Positions 1 to 11,089 of a DNA stretch of 64,000 nt are shown here, in pieces. The DNA is from Myrica gale (Eukaryota; Streptophyta; Magnoliopsida; Fagales; Myricaceae), in assembly GCA_963930655.1 (NCBI GenBank), contig OZ005608.1, positions 16,244,001 to 16,308,000 on the forward strand, written 5' to 3'. The notes beneath the pieces are model-generated. The model ran no database searches, was not told where the DNA came from, and saw only the letters and a program-made list of their open reading frames with translations. Made by a program: the position numbers and the translations under genes. The first letter of the stretch is position 1. Every line of letters begins with the position of its first letter.

Positions 1-1312
1 GTTTCATGCTAGGCAATCCATAAATTATTGGAAATGAAGTCAAGCATCCGAACCAGACCACTGCCTCAACATGTACTTGTAAAGGTTTTTGAACATCCAA
101 TTTACATAGCACGTTTTACAAAGGCTTATTTTTTGGCCTTTCCTCATGCGGTCCGCCATGCAGGGTGGTTGTAGGCACCTAGACAGGGAATGCATTGTCC
201 ACGTGGAAAATCATTCATCTGTATCCAACGTGGAGTGTCAGCCAGCCTTCTACCTTCCTTGTCAACATTCTCATTCCTTTTCTTCTGAGCTGCATTCTCA
301 AAATCCAGATCATTTCCCGAGCTTGCTAACGAAATATTTCCTCTACCACGGCATGGTAGAGGATTGCCAGGAAATATCGGGCTAATTTTTACACTTCTAA
401 AGCAGCTCATCTTAGCTTGTTGATGACTTCCCAAGTAGCTCCCTCTTCAAAGAGTCATCGAGCCGCTTCCATAAACACCTTTTGAGGGTTTCCCACTTCT
501 CGGCAGCGTTCCATGACTAAGTACTAGGTATCGGTTGGCTCCCAAGGGGTTAAGTAGTCTTCGAGATTCAACCTTCTGTAAGATAAATCATTCGAAGTTG
601 CACGATAGAATTCTTTAGACACCAGTTTAAACCTTTTCTAGTCCTTAACATCTTGCTTCGATGTGTAGCTAGCAATGATGATAAGGACATCGAGAGGAAG
701 GTAATAAAGTTGATTGATTTCACCCATTTTTGCTGAAGTTGCTTTCTCCTCTTTTTTACCATCCCGTGACGCATGTTTGTCCTTTTATAGACGTTGTTGC
801 TGACGTGTTCATCTGATCGTGGCCTTCATGGGCACGTACTCGGCATCAATGTAGCTTTATTTCTGAATTTATTTAGGCATGCTTTCGAATTTCTGTTGAG
901 AAAACTCTTCGTTTACCTTCCATGATGATGGGTATTTTAGTAATATGGTGTAATCGCCTACTTTTTTTGTAGGGCCATCTTCGATTCATGCGATCGTGGT
1001 TTGGTGGGTGTTGCTTTGGGATTTTCAAAAAATCTTTGACGTGTCGTATTCTGTATCTGGACATTATATTGTCCTTTGATTAACCGCGTTGTTGATGTTG
1101 CCATTCCTTGCGACTGTTTAGCTGTAGGTTTAGCTGTTGATGATGCATCTTCCTTAAGGGCATTTTAGTCATTATACCTTTCCTATTTAGGGCTGCTTTA
1201 TTGGCTTATCTGCCTTTACGCCCTTTCTTGTTTTCCAAGCTTTCCTTCTTACTTTCTAATTTTCTCGATTCTTCGCCTTCTATCTTCTATTTTCCTTCTT
1301 GCTTTCACACAA
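1..1312. other. Non-coding 3' flank of the Tat-like element
   Basis: No supported gene. The stretch lies beyond the 3' end of the minus-strand Tat-like pol and upstream of the plus-strand extra ORF. Positions about 1,190-1,310 are pyrimidine-rich and run straight into the ATG at 1,313, as a leader for that ORF would. By position it should include the element's 3' untranslated region and perhaps part of the LTR, but no second LTR copy is in the window, so no LTR boundary can be drawn. Confidence 0.4.
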
Positions 1313-3770
1313 TGGCCAACATCGGAAAGTCTTCGAGTGGTGCTGCTAGAACTCCCATGGTGCCTCAAAGGCGTGAAGGCTGTTGTGGTCTTAGCCAGAT
1401 GGAGGAGTCTTATTTTGGCACATTCTATACTAAATACCATTTCCGAAGATGGACTTTTTTTCGCCTTCTATCTGCCTAGGAGACGCTGTACACTAGGGGA
1501 GATTCTGGGGAGATGTGCTTTTTCTAGGCTGCACTAAAATCTGGGGTAAGGTTTCCTCTCTCCCTAAGTGTTTGAAAAATTTTGATGTCTCTGCGTATTT
1601 CTCCAACCTAAATCATTCCTAACGGCTGAAGGGTTTTACTGGGTTGCGCTGTCATATGGCCCTTTTATCTGGGGCATGAATGCCAGCTAACTCTGAAGGA
1701 GTTTTTGCGGTTTTACACACCCATTTGCTCTTCTCAACTTAACAAATTGTGGTATTTTATCCTCATAATTAGAGGGTTTCCTCTATTTCTTGTTATCCTG
1801 ATAATAGTAAGGGATGGCACAAACGATATTTCTTCATGTCTGGTTCTGGATGGGAACGTTTTTCCAATAAATACCAGAAAAGTGAATCATCCATGTGCTG
1901 GGAGTTTGGCTCCATTCCAAACCATCACAGGAAAGAGGTCACGAGCCTCACTTTGGAGGAGCAGGCCCATGTGGAAGTTGTTACTGTGATTGGCACTGTA
2001 GTCTGGAGTGTTTTGGTCTGCAGGGAAATCGATGGCTTTCTAGGGTATAGTGTACCTAGACCTATCCCTAAGGTGAATTCTCCTCTCCAGATTGGGAAGG
2101 GTTCCCACGACTGTTGTCCCCCTGACAGTTCCAAGAAAGGTTCTCCTCGCCTTTCTTTAGGTGGTGCCTTTTCTAAACGGAGGCATTCTCGTGAGGCCGA
2201 GGGTTCCTCCCATCGTTCTTCTTCCAATATGAAGAGGATGTCTCCTCCCATTCCTTCTGATGCTGAAGGAGAGAAACGTGAGGCTCATTTGAGCCGTAAG
2301 TTTTCAAGGCACAGGGCAAACAACGATTAATGCCTTTTGTTGTAAACTCTTTCTTTTTCCTCTTTGATTGTGGATATGTTGTGATTTTTCCATTGTTTAC
2401 GGGTTTTGAGGACATGCCTCGTATGTTTAGCCCTATTTTCTAGGGTTCGTAGAGAGGTGGCGGACCCCAAAGTAAGGGACATTCCCGAGGTCCCAGCTCA
2501 TCCTTTCAGTCTAGTACCAGCAGACCCTTCTTCTATTCTTGGTGAGCCATCCTTATCCCCTGGGGGTTCGGTGGAACTTCGAGCCCAATTACTACATCGG
2601 CATCTGATTTAACTAAAACTCATATCGCGGATTTGGAGACTGGCGACAAGTGTATACCTGCCGCTCATTTGAGCCCTAGTACTTTGATTATTCTGTCAGA
2701 TTCCAGTCCTTTGAGTGAGTCAGATTTGCCTGAGTCTGAAGTTGGCCCTGAGGTTCAGCCTGACATGCTTTCATCATCGGGGGGTCTCGTCTATGATCCC
2801 TCCATTGACGGTAGTGCCTTATTCAGAGCATCCTAGTGTGCTTGGGCCGCTATTATTATTGGTTTGGGCATTTTTGCATCCATACTGGCTGGTTTTGAGG
2901 TGCCTTTAACTCTTGCGGCTAGAGGTAAAGGACAAGTTGTTAACCCTTCTATCTCAGATGATTCTAAGGAGTTCGACTCTAAGGCTCCTCAGCCAGCCGT
3001 ACCTGTTTGGCGGTCGAGGCCTTATCCTCAGCCTATGTTAGTTGAAGAGTTGATGACTTAATCTCTATCTCTCCCTCAGTTCACGAAGGTTGACCAGATA
3101 ATGTTGTACATGTCTCGTGACTTAACGACGTTGACTGCCCTCGATGTTTCTGAACTGGATCATGATTTAGAACTCAAATCTGCCCGGGCCAGGTCACGTG
3201 AGCTTGAGATTGACTTGGCAGCCGAGAAGAATAAGTTATCTTAGCTGAAGACCGTGGCTCGCTCTACTCACTCCAAATATGAGGTTTTTGAAGAGATGGT
3301 GAAGACCCTAGAGGGTGATATTGCTTCTCGTGATACCCTCATCACCAAGTTCACGGGTGGAGGAGCTTGAGTAGGAGGCCGAGGTTCTGCAACGTTTAAG
3401 TAAATATCGTGTATCCTCATTAAGGATAGAGGAAATGTTGCGAAGTGAATTGGGGAGGATAGTCGTCAAGTTCACGAGTTCAAAGTCTCCTTGTTGCAGA
3501 AAAGATGCAGATGGAGATAGATCGTGCTGCCCTTGGCTTTAGGATTCAACAGTTGTCGGCTAGTCGAGCTTATCTAGGCGATCATGTGGTGTTGATATGT
3601 AGAACCATACACACAGTTGTCGCTCATCTTCATTTAGCTCATGAATGAGAAAGGAGTCGCTTCAGTGAGTTTAAGAAGAATTGTGAGAAAGACATCTATA
3701 AAGAGCTCATTGAGCACCACGAACTTTGTCTCCCTCGCCCCCTCCTACAAAGAACTAAGCTCTACGGAGC
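1313..3770 (+). pseudogene. Broken antisense ORF of a Tat-type gypsy element (putative 'gypsy-type transposase' domain protein)
   Basis: A decayed protein gene on the strand opposite to the element's gag and pol. The best start is the ATG at 1,313 (MANIGKSSSG...), after a pyrimidine-rich leader. Stops and frameshifts interrupt it, but the order of parts survives: a Ser-rich N-terminus; a globular part around 1,500-2,000 with the pattern W-x-K-R-Y-F-F near 1,820 and a W-x-F segment near 1,900; a basic Ser/Pro/Lys-rich linker (2,060-2,330); an acidic Ser/Pro-rich stretch (2,633-2,830); and a heptad-like charged coiled coil (about 3,070-3,370). Known: Tat/Retand-lineage elements carry such an ORF downstream of pol, often antisense, and its family is annotated as 'putative transposase, gypsy type' although its function is unknown. 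I infer membership from layout and motif pattern. The spacing from pol fits. Confidence 0.6.
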
Positions 3771-4095
3771 TTTTAATTTGTTTATTTTGAATTTGGTTGT
3801 ACCTTCATACATTTGCGATCTGCTTTCTATGGTTTGAACTTTGTTGGGTTTGGTATTCAATTATCTCTATCTTGTTGTTAGTGTGGATATTTGGTTATCT
3901 GTCTTGGGCTTCATTTGTTTCTTGTTGTGGCCATTGGCTGCGTAACTTGTTATTTGTTTTCAGCATCTTGAATCTTGTTGGACTTGATGTTGGATTGTCT
4001 TCTTTTCACTGCTTGTGATTGGAATTGTGATCCGTTATTTTTCGGAATCTTTATTGTCTTTTCTTGGATGATGTTGGGAGTCGAGAGGGAGTAAA

Positions 4096-4385
4096 CAGGG
4101 AACCTTAGTTCCCCAAAGTCTTTTGTTGTGGATGCGACTGGGAACCAGGCCTTGTCGAGGTCGCCTTACTCTTGAGTAGACTGGGAACCTTAGTTCTCCC
4201 AAGTCTTTTGTTGTGGATGCTACTGGAAACCAGGGTTCGCCGAGGTCATCTTACTCTTTAAGTAGACTTGGAGGCAGAGTTCTACGAAGTCTTTTGTTGT
4301 GGATGCTACTGGGAACCGGGGTTCTCCGAGGTCATCTTACTCTTTGAGTAGACTGGGAACCTTAATTCTCCGAAGTCTTTCGTGC
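4096..4385. repeat. 85-86 bp tandem repeat, about 3.4 copies
   Basis: Units begin near 4,096, 4,181, 4,267 and 4,353. Each contains 'gggaaccttagttc' or a variant, 'aagtcttttgttgtggatg' and 'gaggtcatcttactctttg'. The array lies between the 3' end of the Tat-like integrase and the antisense ORF, a position where Tat elements often have tandem repeats. The last unit is cut short. Confidence 0.8.
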
Positions 4386-4435
4386 ATGGATCCTACAACA
4401 CTATACGAGCCTTCCCAATTTTGGTGTAGCTTGCC

Positions 4436-5552
4436 TTATTGCGGATCCGTCGTCCCAGGAAATATCTTTTTAAGGAATAAATCTCCCGGCATAAAATGAC
4501 GTGGCCTAACCTTAGCATTGTAGTAATTGACGATCTTTTGCTTGTATGCTTCCATCTTGAGATGTGCTTCTTCTCTTCTTCCTTCTAGTAGGTTGAGATC
4601 TAGCTTCTTCTCTTCTTCCTTGCTCTCGTGAGTGAAAATCATCACCTGTGGTGAGAGCGCTCCTATTTCGACTGAGAACACAACCTCGGTTCCATAGGTG
4701 AGAGCAAATAGGGTATCTCACGTAGATGTTTTGACAGTGGTGCGACATGCCCAAAGTACCCCGGGTAGTTCTTCCTCCCATAAACCCTTGTGATCATCGA
4801 GCTTTGTTTTGATGATCTTTAGCATGATCGGTTGGCTAGTTCTACTTTTCCATTGGCTTGTGGATAGTACGAAGATGTGTATTGGTTCTCGATATTGAGT
4901 TCTGCACAAAAGTCTCGAAAATTCTTGCTATCAAATGGTTTGCCATTGTAAGTGATTATGGCCCGGGGTAACCCAAAATGACAGATGATGTTCCTCCAAA
5001 TGAACTTTCGGACCTTTTGGTAAAATAGTAGATGTCAACGATCAAGAACTTCAATTTTCTTCATCCCATCAGGAAAGGACCAAGGATGTCAATTCCCCAT
5101 TGCATGAATGGGTATGGGGCACTGAAAATTCTCATCTTCTCCGCAGGGTATTTAGAAGGTTGGCAAATCTCTGGCACTTCTCGCATTTTCACACTATGTC
5201 CTCTGCATCGGCGTGCATGGTGGGATGGAAGAACCCAGCTTGAATGACCTTTTGAGCCAAAATTGTTGCTCCATAATTGTCGTGTCCCTGCCGTTGAGGC
5301 AACACAACAATGGCTTCAGCGAAGTACGTCGAAGGCTTCGGCGAGGTTCGCCTTATAGCTTGCTGATTCTCGTCTTTTACCAACAGATCATCGACGTAGA
5401 CTTTCATATTGCACCCTATTTGTTTCTGGAACATCAGGTTGACCAGTCTTTGATAGGTAGCTCCCGTGTTCTTCATACCGAAGGGCAACCTGGTAACAGT
5501 AAGTCCTACCGTTGATTCTACTAAAGAATCAATTCTCGAGAGTAGGTAGCAA
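4436..5552 (-). pseudogene. Tat-type gypsy pol remnant: reverse transcriptase fused to integrase
   Basis: Decayed pol of a Ty3/gypsy element. Reading leftward from 5,552, the C-terminal half of the reverse transcriptase palm comes first (LPFGMKNTGATYQRLVN, then catalytic YVDD at 5,387-5,398 followed by LLVK). RNase H is absent: within about 100 bp the sequence passes to the integrase core (SPWSFPDG, KFIWRNIICHFGLPRAIIT, then YYPQANGKVE). The C-terminal integrase part ends near 4,440 with a KVRPRHFMPGDL motif typical of gypsy integrases. The usual T-D-N-G carrying the second catalytic Asp reads T-Y-N-G (codon at 4,948-4,950), so the integrase would be inactive even without the frameshifts. The N-terminal RT is missing where the TGTAACACCCC element begins at 5,553. 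Protease and gag of the same element lie further right on the same strand. Confidence 0.85.
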
Positions 5553-6538
5553 TGTAACACCCCGACCCAAAAGTCTAAACGGATAGAATACCGCTTGAAA
5601 ATATCATCCCAACCAAGAAAAGAACTCATAAAAATCTCTATTCCATCTTCAATAATCAAAATGAATCCCACCAGTTTAGTCAGAGCACTACTAAAAACAT
5701 AAATTTTTAAATACTTCTCTTAACAAGAGTCTCAATAAACAATTTCCCCAATAAGCAATATAACAACTAAAGTCTCTAAAATAAAAACAATTATTAGTAA
5801 AGTCTCCATAGGGCTCTTTATTCAATAATCCTGCATCTTGCAATTACTCTCAGAGATTACAACTCGCAATCTTTCTATCACTCGCTACCACCAACCTCTA
5901 AATCTGAAAGATAGAAAATAAGTGGTGAGCTACAACTAGCTCAGTAAGTAACAAGTCAATGAGGGTAGGGGAAAAAGACAATATATCACAATAACCGAAA
6001 TCCAGAAAAAATATCGTGAGCCATATTAAACCCAAAAATATCAGTTTGTAACAAAAATTATCCAAGGCCGCGCAATATAGGGAAATCACCAATGGTCACA
6101 CAGACCTCCAGGCCATAAAGACCTCCAAATATTAGGCCACACAGACCTCTAGGCCACAAAGACCTCCAAATATTAGGCCACACAAACCTCTAGGCCACAA
6201 AGAACTCCAAATACCACGAGGGGCATCAAATTGGTCACACAGACCGCAGGGATATATTGCCAGCGCAAAGACAATTTTCAAATTATACTCACAAAATAAA
6301 TACATTTCAACTCAACACTTCAAGTTTGATATTTCAAACAAATTCATGAAATCTAAACCATTTTATCTTTATCAAAAATTTGTACATTTTCCCCATATAA
6401 TGAATCAAAAGTATATAAAAATAGTGCACGTTTTAAAAATCTATTTCACCAATGACAAGAGATTTAATCTCGCACAAAGAAATAATTTTAAATAAATTTC
6501 ATCTCACCGAATAAGTAAACATTTTGTGCACTTAGATT
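5553..6538 (+). mobile_element. LTR-like fragment starting TGTAACACCCC
   Basis: The sequence switches abruptly from RT coding to TGTAACACCCCGACCC, a common 5' terminus of LTRs of plant Ty3/gypsy chromoviruses. The fragment is AT-rich, has no protein-coding signal, and holds a 41-bp tandem repeat. Its right end is lost where the CACTA-type terminus starts at 6,539. No paired LTR or internal domain was found, so it is a truncated or solo LTR. Lineage assignment is inference. Confidence 0.55.
6094..6216. repeat. 41-bp tandem repeat, 3 copies
   Basis: Three adjacent 41-bp units at 6,094-6,134, 6,135-6,175 and 6,176-6,216, each starting 'ggycacaca' and containing 'acctcyaggcca'. The third unit is the most diverged. 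A partial related motif follows near 6,234. Confidence 0.85.
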
Positions 6539-7250
6539 CACTACAAAAAAAACCGTCTTTTAACAGCGGTCTTTTTAACGGCGGTCGCGAAAAATGCCGC
6601 AGAAAGTCACCTATAGCGGCGCTTTTTCATATCGCAGCTAAAAAACCGCTGCCAAAACTCCTTTGACTTTTAACAGCGGTCTTTTTAACGGCGGTCAGTA
6701 AAAGCGCCGCTTATAGGTGACTTTCAGCGGCGTTTTTCTCGACCGCTGTAAAAAAAATTGTTGTTAAAAAATTCGTTATCTTTTAACAGCGGTCTTTCTA
6801 ACGGCGGTCGCGAAAAACGCCGCTGAAAGTCACCTATAGCAGTCGTTTTCTATGACCGCTGCCAAAACTCCTTTGACTTTTAACAGCGGTCTTTTTAACG
6901 ACAGTCATAGAAAATGCATCTATAGGTGACTTTCAGCGGCGTTTTTCGCGACCACTATTAAAAAACCGCCGTTAAAAACTTCGTTGTCTTTTAACGGTGG
7001 TCTATTTCGAGAAAAACGCCGCTGAAAGTCACCTATAGATGCATTTTCTATGACCGTCGTTAAAAAGACCGCTGTTAAAAGTCAAAGGAGTTTTGGCAGC
7101 GATTTTTAGCGGCGTTTTTAAAAAGCACTGGCGTTTCCCAACTTATAGCAGTGTTTTTAAAAACTCTAGCATTTCTCCGCTTATAGCAGCGGTTTTGTTA
7201 GTAGCGTTTTGAAAAAACGCTGACGTTTCTCCAGATTTTCAACAGCTGTT
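6539..7250 (+). mobile_element. CACTA terminal region with subterminal repeats
   Basis: Begins CACTACAAAAAAAACCGTC, matching the CACTA superfamily terminus. The following 700 bp is packed with direct and inverted copies of motifs such as 'ttttaacagcggtc', 'ttttaacggcggtc', 'gaaagtcacctatag' and 'agcggcgttttt', typical of CACTA subterminal transposase-binding repeats. No matching right terminus (TTTTGTAGTG) is visible before the copia remnant begins near 7,255, so this is a truncated terminus or a rearranged non-autonomous copy. No ORF. Confidence 0.75.
6861..7097. repeat. Near-perfect 87-bp inverted repeat (hairpin)
   Basis: Left arm 6,861-6,947 and right arm 7,011-7,097 are reverse complements with a single mismatch by eye (acAgtc versus acGgtc), separated by a 63-base loop. 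It sits inside the CACTA subterminal repeats. RNA read through it would fold into a long, nearly perfect stem. Confidence 0.9.
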
Positions 7251-7254
7251 TGAA

Positions 7255-8886
7255 CTCAAGAGGTCCTTGCTTTCTTTTGAATACCCATTTACAACCTATA
7301 GGCTTTATGCCTTTTGGTTAATCAACAAGGGTCTAAGGCTCATTGGAGTACATGGAGTCCATTTCTGATTCCATCGCTATCTTCCGGTGTGTGCATCATT
7401 GTCATTGATAGCCTCTTGGTAAGTATATGGATCATCATCCAACCCCTCCAATTGCATTTGACAAATCTCATTTATTAAAGTATATCTAACTGAAGGCTTA
7501 TGAATTCTTTTACCGCGTCAAGACTCTTGGGTTCTGAACTTTTCAGACTTAACAATGGGTTCAGTTATATCCCTTTCATCATCAATCTTATCTACAATAG
7601 TTTCTGGTTTAGCTGACTGTTCGTCAAGAATAATCTTGCTTTTCCCATCACTCAGACTATACTCATCTTCCAGGAATATCGCATTCCTACTGACAATTAC
7701 CTTTTGAAACTTTTGGTTATAATAGTAATAACCAGTTGATCTTTTGGGGTAACCCACAAACAAACATTTTTCAGTCCTTGACCCTAGCTTCACCACGTCA
7801 AACCTTTTAATGTGAGTTGGACATCCCCAAACTCTGAAATGTTTTAGACTTGACTTTTTTTTGCCAGTCCATAATTCATATGGAGTATTAGGAATGGACT
7901 TAGTGGGTATCCTGTTTAGAATATAAAGAGCTGTCTCTAAGGCATAACCCCAAAAATAAATAGGTAAATGTGACATGCTCATCATTGATCGAACCATATC
8001 TAATAGTGTTCGTTTTCTTCTTTCTGCAACACCATTATGTCTTTCTCCCTGAGATGAGTTTGAAAATCTCCGAAGAGATATTCACCTCCTCTATTAGACC
8101 GGAGTAGCTTAATCTCATTTCCAGTTGATTTTCAACTTCACTCTGAAACTCTTTGAACTTTTCAAAGGATTCAGACTTGTGTCTCATCAGGTATAGATAA
8201 CCATACCTGGAATAATCATCAACGAAAGTAATGAAGGATGAGAACCCTCATCTGGCTATGTGGTTAAAAGGACCACATACATCAGTGTGAACTAACTCTA
8301 ACAACTCTGTGGCTCTAGTTCCTTTTCCTTTAAAAGGATTCTTGGTCATCTTTCCCTGCAAGCAAAGAACGCATCTTGGGAGTTTTCACACTGGTATCTG
8401 CATCATTCACAGAGTCTACAACATTTTCCAAAAAATAAAGACCATCTATAATAGTACCATAAGCAATAAACTTGTTGTGAAACTTAATAACAAGTTTAGT
8501 ATTAAAGACAACAAAATATCCAGATATTCCTAGTTTTGAAACAGAAATTAAGCTTCTAAGACATTCTGGTACGTATAGACAATCTTACAGAAGTAAAACT
8601 TTATTCAGTAGTAGACTTAAGTGAAAAGTTGCTATGGCAATCGCTGCAACACTTGCAGTTGTCCCCATCTTTAGGATGACATCCCCTTCCGCTAGTCTCT
8701 GGGTTTTTTTAAACCCCTGCAACATATTGCAGATATGAGACGTTGTGCCTGAATCGACAAACCATGAATTTAATGGACCATCTATTAAATTCATTTCAAT
8801 AACAAGCATACCTTCAACAGGTTTATTTTGCTTCAAAGAAGCAAGATACACCCGGTAATTCCTTTTCCAATGACCTAGTTTTCCGC
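7255..8886 (-). pseudogene. Ty1/copia gag-pol remnant (zinc knuckle to start of RT)
   Basis: Decayed copia polyprotein on the minus strand. From right to left: the end of a CCHC knuckle (CGKLGHWKR, near 8,850-8,886); the protease with WFVDSGTTSHICN (about 8,720-8,765); a GAG-pre-integrase stretch (8,400-8,580); an integrase core with RSNRGGEYL and a following RKEENEHY*IWFDQ segment that is a damaged form of the usual 'ERRNRTLLDMV'; a readable integrase C-terminus (7,518-7,997; [16 protein letters not shown] and [14 protein letters not shown]); and the first RT residues (GIKPIGCKWVFKRK, about 7,260-7,300). Several stops and frameshifts occur, notably around 8,000-8,400. The rest of the RT, RNase H and the left LTR are missing, replaced by CACTA-type sequence. 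It was inserted into the Tat-like element. Confidence 0.85.
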
Positions 8887-9470
8887 AATGGATATCGGTT
8901 CAGGTCCAACCAGGTCGGTCGTGGGTATTGGTCCGGGTATAACCCAGACCGGATCTGGGTCATGGTCCGGGTCCAACCCAGACCAGGGTTGGGCTACGGG
9001 GCCGGGTCCAACAAGTGTCCCAAGCCCTGTACAGGCTGCCTTGGCCCGAATCTCATCCGGCCATGGGCTGGACAACTAAGTCTTGGGCCTGGTAGGGCAA
9101 GTGATCCCTTACCCGAGGCCCAAATGCATGACCTAGGGCATCTCATGCTCTGGGAGCCGTTTTGCCCCCAAGGGCAAAGGGTTGCGCCCAACGGTGCTGC
9201 CAGCAGTGACTGGCCGCGCCAGGCCATCTCTAGGCCAGTGAGGCGACAACCAGCCTTTGATCAGCCAACTCTCGGCCTGAGATGGCCGTGGGAGGCAATG
9301 GGGAGGCAGAAAGGCCTCAACCTATCAGCCCGTGACCCCTCTCGGGGTACACCATGGCAGCGGCCACCGCTGGCCGCCAGGCCAAGCGATGCCGCTTCTG
9401 TGGCCGCCTAGGACCACCAGCCGTGGTCCCTGGCTAGTTGAGCCACCACTAGCCGAAGGGGGTGGCCGGA
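8887..9470. other. GC-rich insert within the copia remnant
   Basis: Composition changes sharply to GC-rich sequence exactly where the copia gag zinc knuckle would continue upstream. It holds short repeats such as 'ggtccgggt', 'aacccagacc' and 'ggccgccagg'. Both strands have open frames of 60-150 codons, but these are Pro/Gly/Arg-rich, overlap one another, and show no family motif, so I do not call a gene. It could be a captured gene fragment or another element's untranslated region. Confidence 0.5.
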
Positions 9471-9897
9471 TAGAGAGAACAAACTTTCTCTCTCTCTCCT
9501 TGCGATTTAAGGCCATCGGGAAACACAAATTTTCAAACAAAAAACACAACCCTAACAGCATGATTTCCATGTTTTTTCACAATCAAAACTCATGCAAGAA
9601 CAACATAATGAACTAAAACAAGCAAGATCTCAATAGATCTCATCTAATCACAAGAGACAACCCATGGGATTGACTTTTACAAATAAAAACGCTTTTTCCT
9701 TTTTCAAAAGACAAACCCACGAACAAAAGCACAAAGCCCGATTGTCTCTTTCGCGTGGATCCCATAGGTAAACGAAAACTGAAGGATGGAAATACTATCC
9801 AACAAACAGATCTGTAGCAAACTTTCATGGATCACGAAGAACGTGAAAAAGTTAGAGAGAGAAAACTAACTTGAAACTGTGAGATTTCACAAACCTC
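9471..9897 (-). other. Probable copia leader sequence
   Basis: AT-rich sequence between the GC-rich insert and the primer binding site at 9,898. By position it is the 5' untranslated leader of the minus-strand copia element. I see no gene: the short frames here have no recognisable motif. Confidence 0.35.
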
Positions 9898-9909
9898 GCT
9901 CCGATACCT
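9898..9909 (-). other. Primer binding site (initiator tRNA-Met type) of the copia element
   Basis: On the minus strand this reads AGGTATCGGAGC, matching 10 of 12 bases of the common plant copia primer binding site TGGTATCAGAGC. It lies 2 bases inside the LTR boundary at 9,912, the expected spacing. Confidence 0.75.
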
Positions 9910-9911
9910 CT

Positions 9912-10117
9912 TGTTGGAATCGGGGAGATCGCAGCAGAAGAGGATAGTTGAACCCAGAGCAACCCAAGTGTTCTGCCTCCTTCCGATCCATCCACACAGC
10001 TTTGAGAGAGAGATTTTAGAGAGAGAAACTCTTTCGTTGAAATCGAATTTCGTTAAAAATGAAAATCACTCTTTCTCAAATGATTTCTGAGCTATTTATA
10101 ATGGTTGGCTCAGAACA
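9912..10117 (-). mobile_element. 5' LTR of the copia element (about 206 bp)
   Basis: On the minus strand the segment starts TGTTCTGAG and ends GATTCCAACA, giving the TG...CA termini and short TGTT/AACA inverted ends of an LTR. TTATAAATAG at about 10,093-10,102 is a good TATA box for minus-strand transcription. The right boundary meets Tat protease coding sequence, so it is supported from both sides to within a few bases. Confidence 0.7.
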
Positions 10118-10507
10118 CAACTGTGCTATAGCGTGGTATCTTTAGGGATCTCAAATATCGGTCATTGCAGAGAGAGATGCTTCACGCGGGTGCTCTCCTA
10201 CCGTGAATGGTAATTCTTTTATCGTCAGACTAAATACTTGGTGACCAATGAATCAGGTGAGTGTGATGCTTTCCTTTCAAAGTACTTCTCTTCCTAGCTT
10301 CACCTAGTCGTATGCAGTGGCATACAAGATATTGGTTGTGTTCCTGGTGTAGATGAGTATTCGTCGGATCTTGTAATTTCCTACCATAGCATCAATTACT
10401 AGAGCATCGTCGTGTGGGCATTCGATTCTTGCCTTATCTTTTGTTGTGAACGTGATGGGTTTTTCTTCTCCCTATATCAGATGCCAAGATCCGCTGTTTA
10501 TCTTTGC
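10118..10507 (-). pseudogene. Tat-type gypsy protease region, left part
   Basis: On the minus strand this encodes the retropepsin-like part of the Tat-like element: ITFTTKDKARIECPHDDALV, then a segment where the active-site D-N-G/D-T-G position is degraded (ILIYTRNTT), followed by the downstream block with ELPFTVGEHPREAS typical of this lineage. A stop falls after each block. The reading continues across the solo LTR insertion: 14,403 onward is the upstream neighbour of 10,507. Left of 10,118 the gene is broken by the copia LTR. Confidence 0.75.
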
Positions 10508-11089
10508 TGTGAGACCCCGACTTAGAGACTAGTAGCATCACTTAGTTTAGGTTTTCTCCGATGCCAATTTACTTTAGTTCTTGACTCTTTAAGTTTTACA
10601 CTATTATGAATATTTGGGAAAAGAAATGTATGGTTGACTTGATTTAAAATATATATCTATGTGCATCTTTAGTTACAATTTAAATGCTATATTGTTTGCG
10701 AGTTTTAATAGTGTTAGATTTCATTATTTGGGATTAATTATGCAAGTCATTTTTGTTTGTTTATGTATATCCACCTAAATTGCAATACTTAGAAGAAATT
10801 GAGTTAGGGGCCTTGATTTTTGGAAATGCACGTTGTTTGAAGTAAAAGTGAAAGGGAGTCATGTGTATGGTATGAAGTGGTAAGTGAAAATAAGGTAAAT
10901 AGGGGAAAAACAACCGCATGTTACACCCAATGGGGAGAGGCGATATTCACAATGTTGAGGGGGCAAGATGGACTTTTCCCCCACCCCTCTATTTCACGTA
11001 GAGCACCCCATTTCCTCCTTCATTCGGCTGCTGCTCACACCAATTTGAGACTCTCACATTCACACACACACAAGGGGGAGTAAGCACCA

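Noticed and set aside
6094..6216. Regularly spaced repeats considered as a CRISPR array
   Set aside because: Units are directly adjacent without unique spacers, and the context is a plant LTR fragment.
8888..9411. Overlapping open frames on both strands in the GC-rich block
   Set aside because: GC-rich DNA has few stops, the frames overlap in several phases, and no domain or conserved motif is visible.
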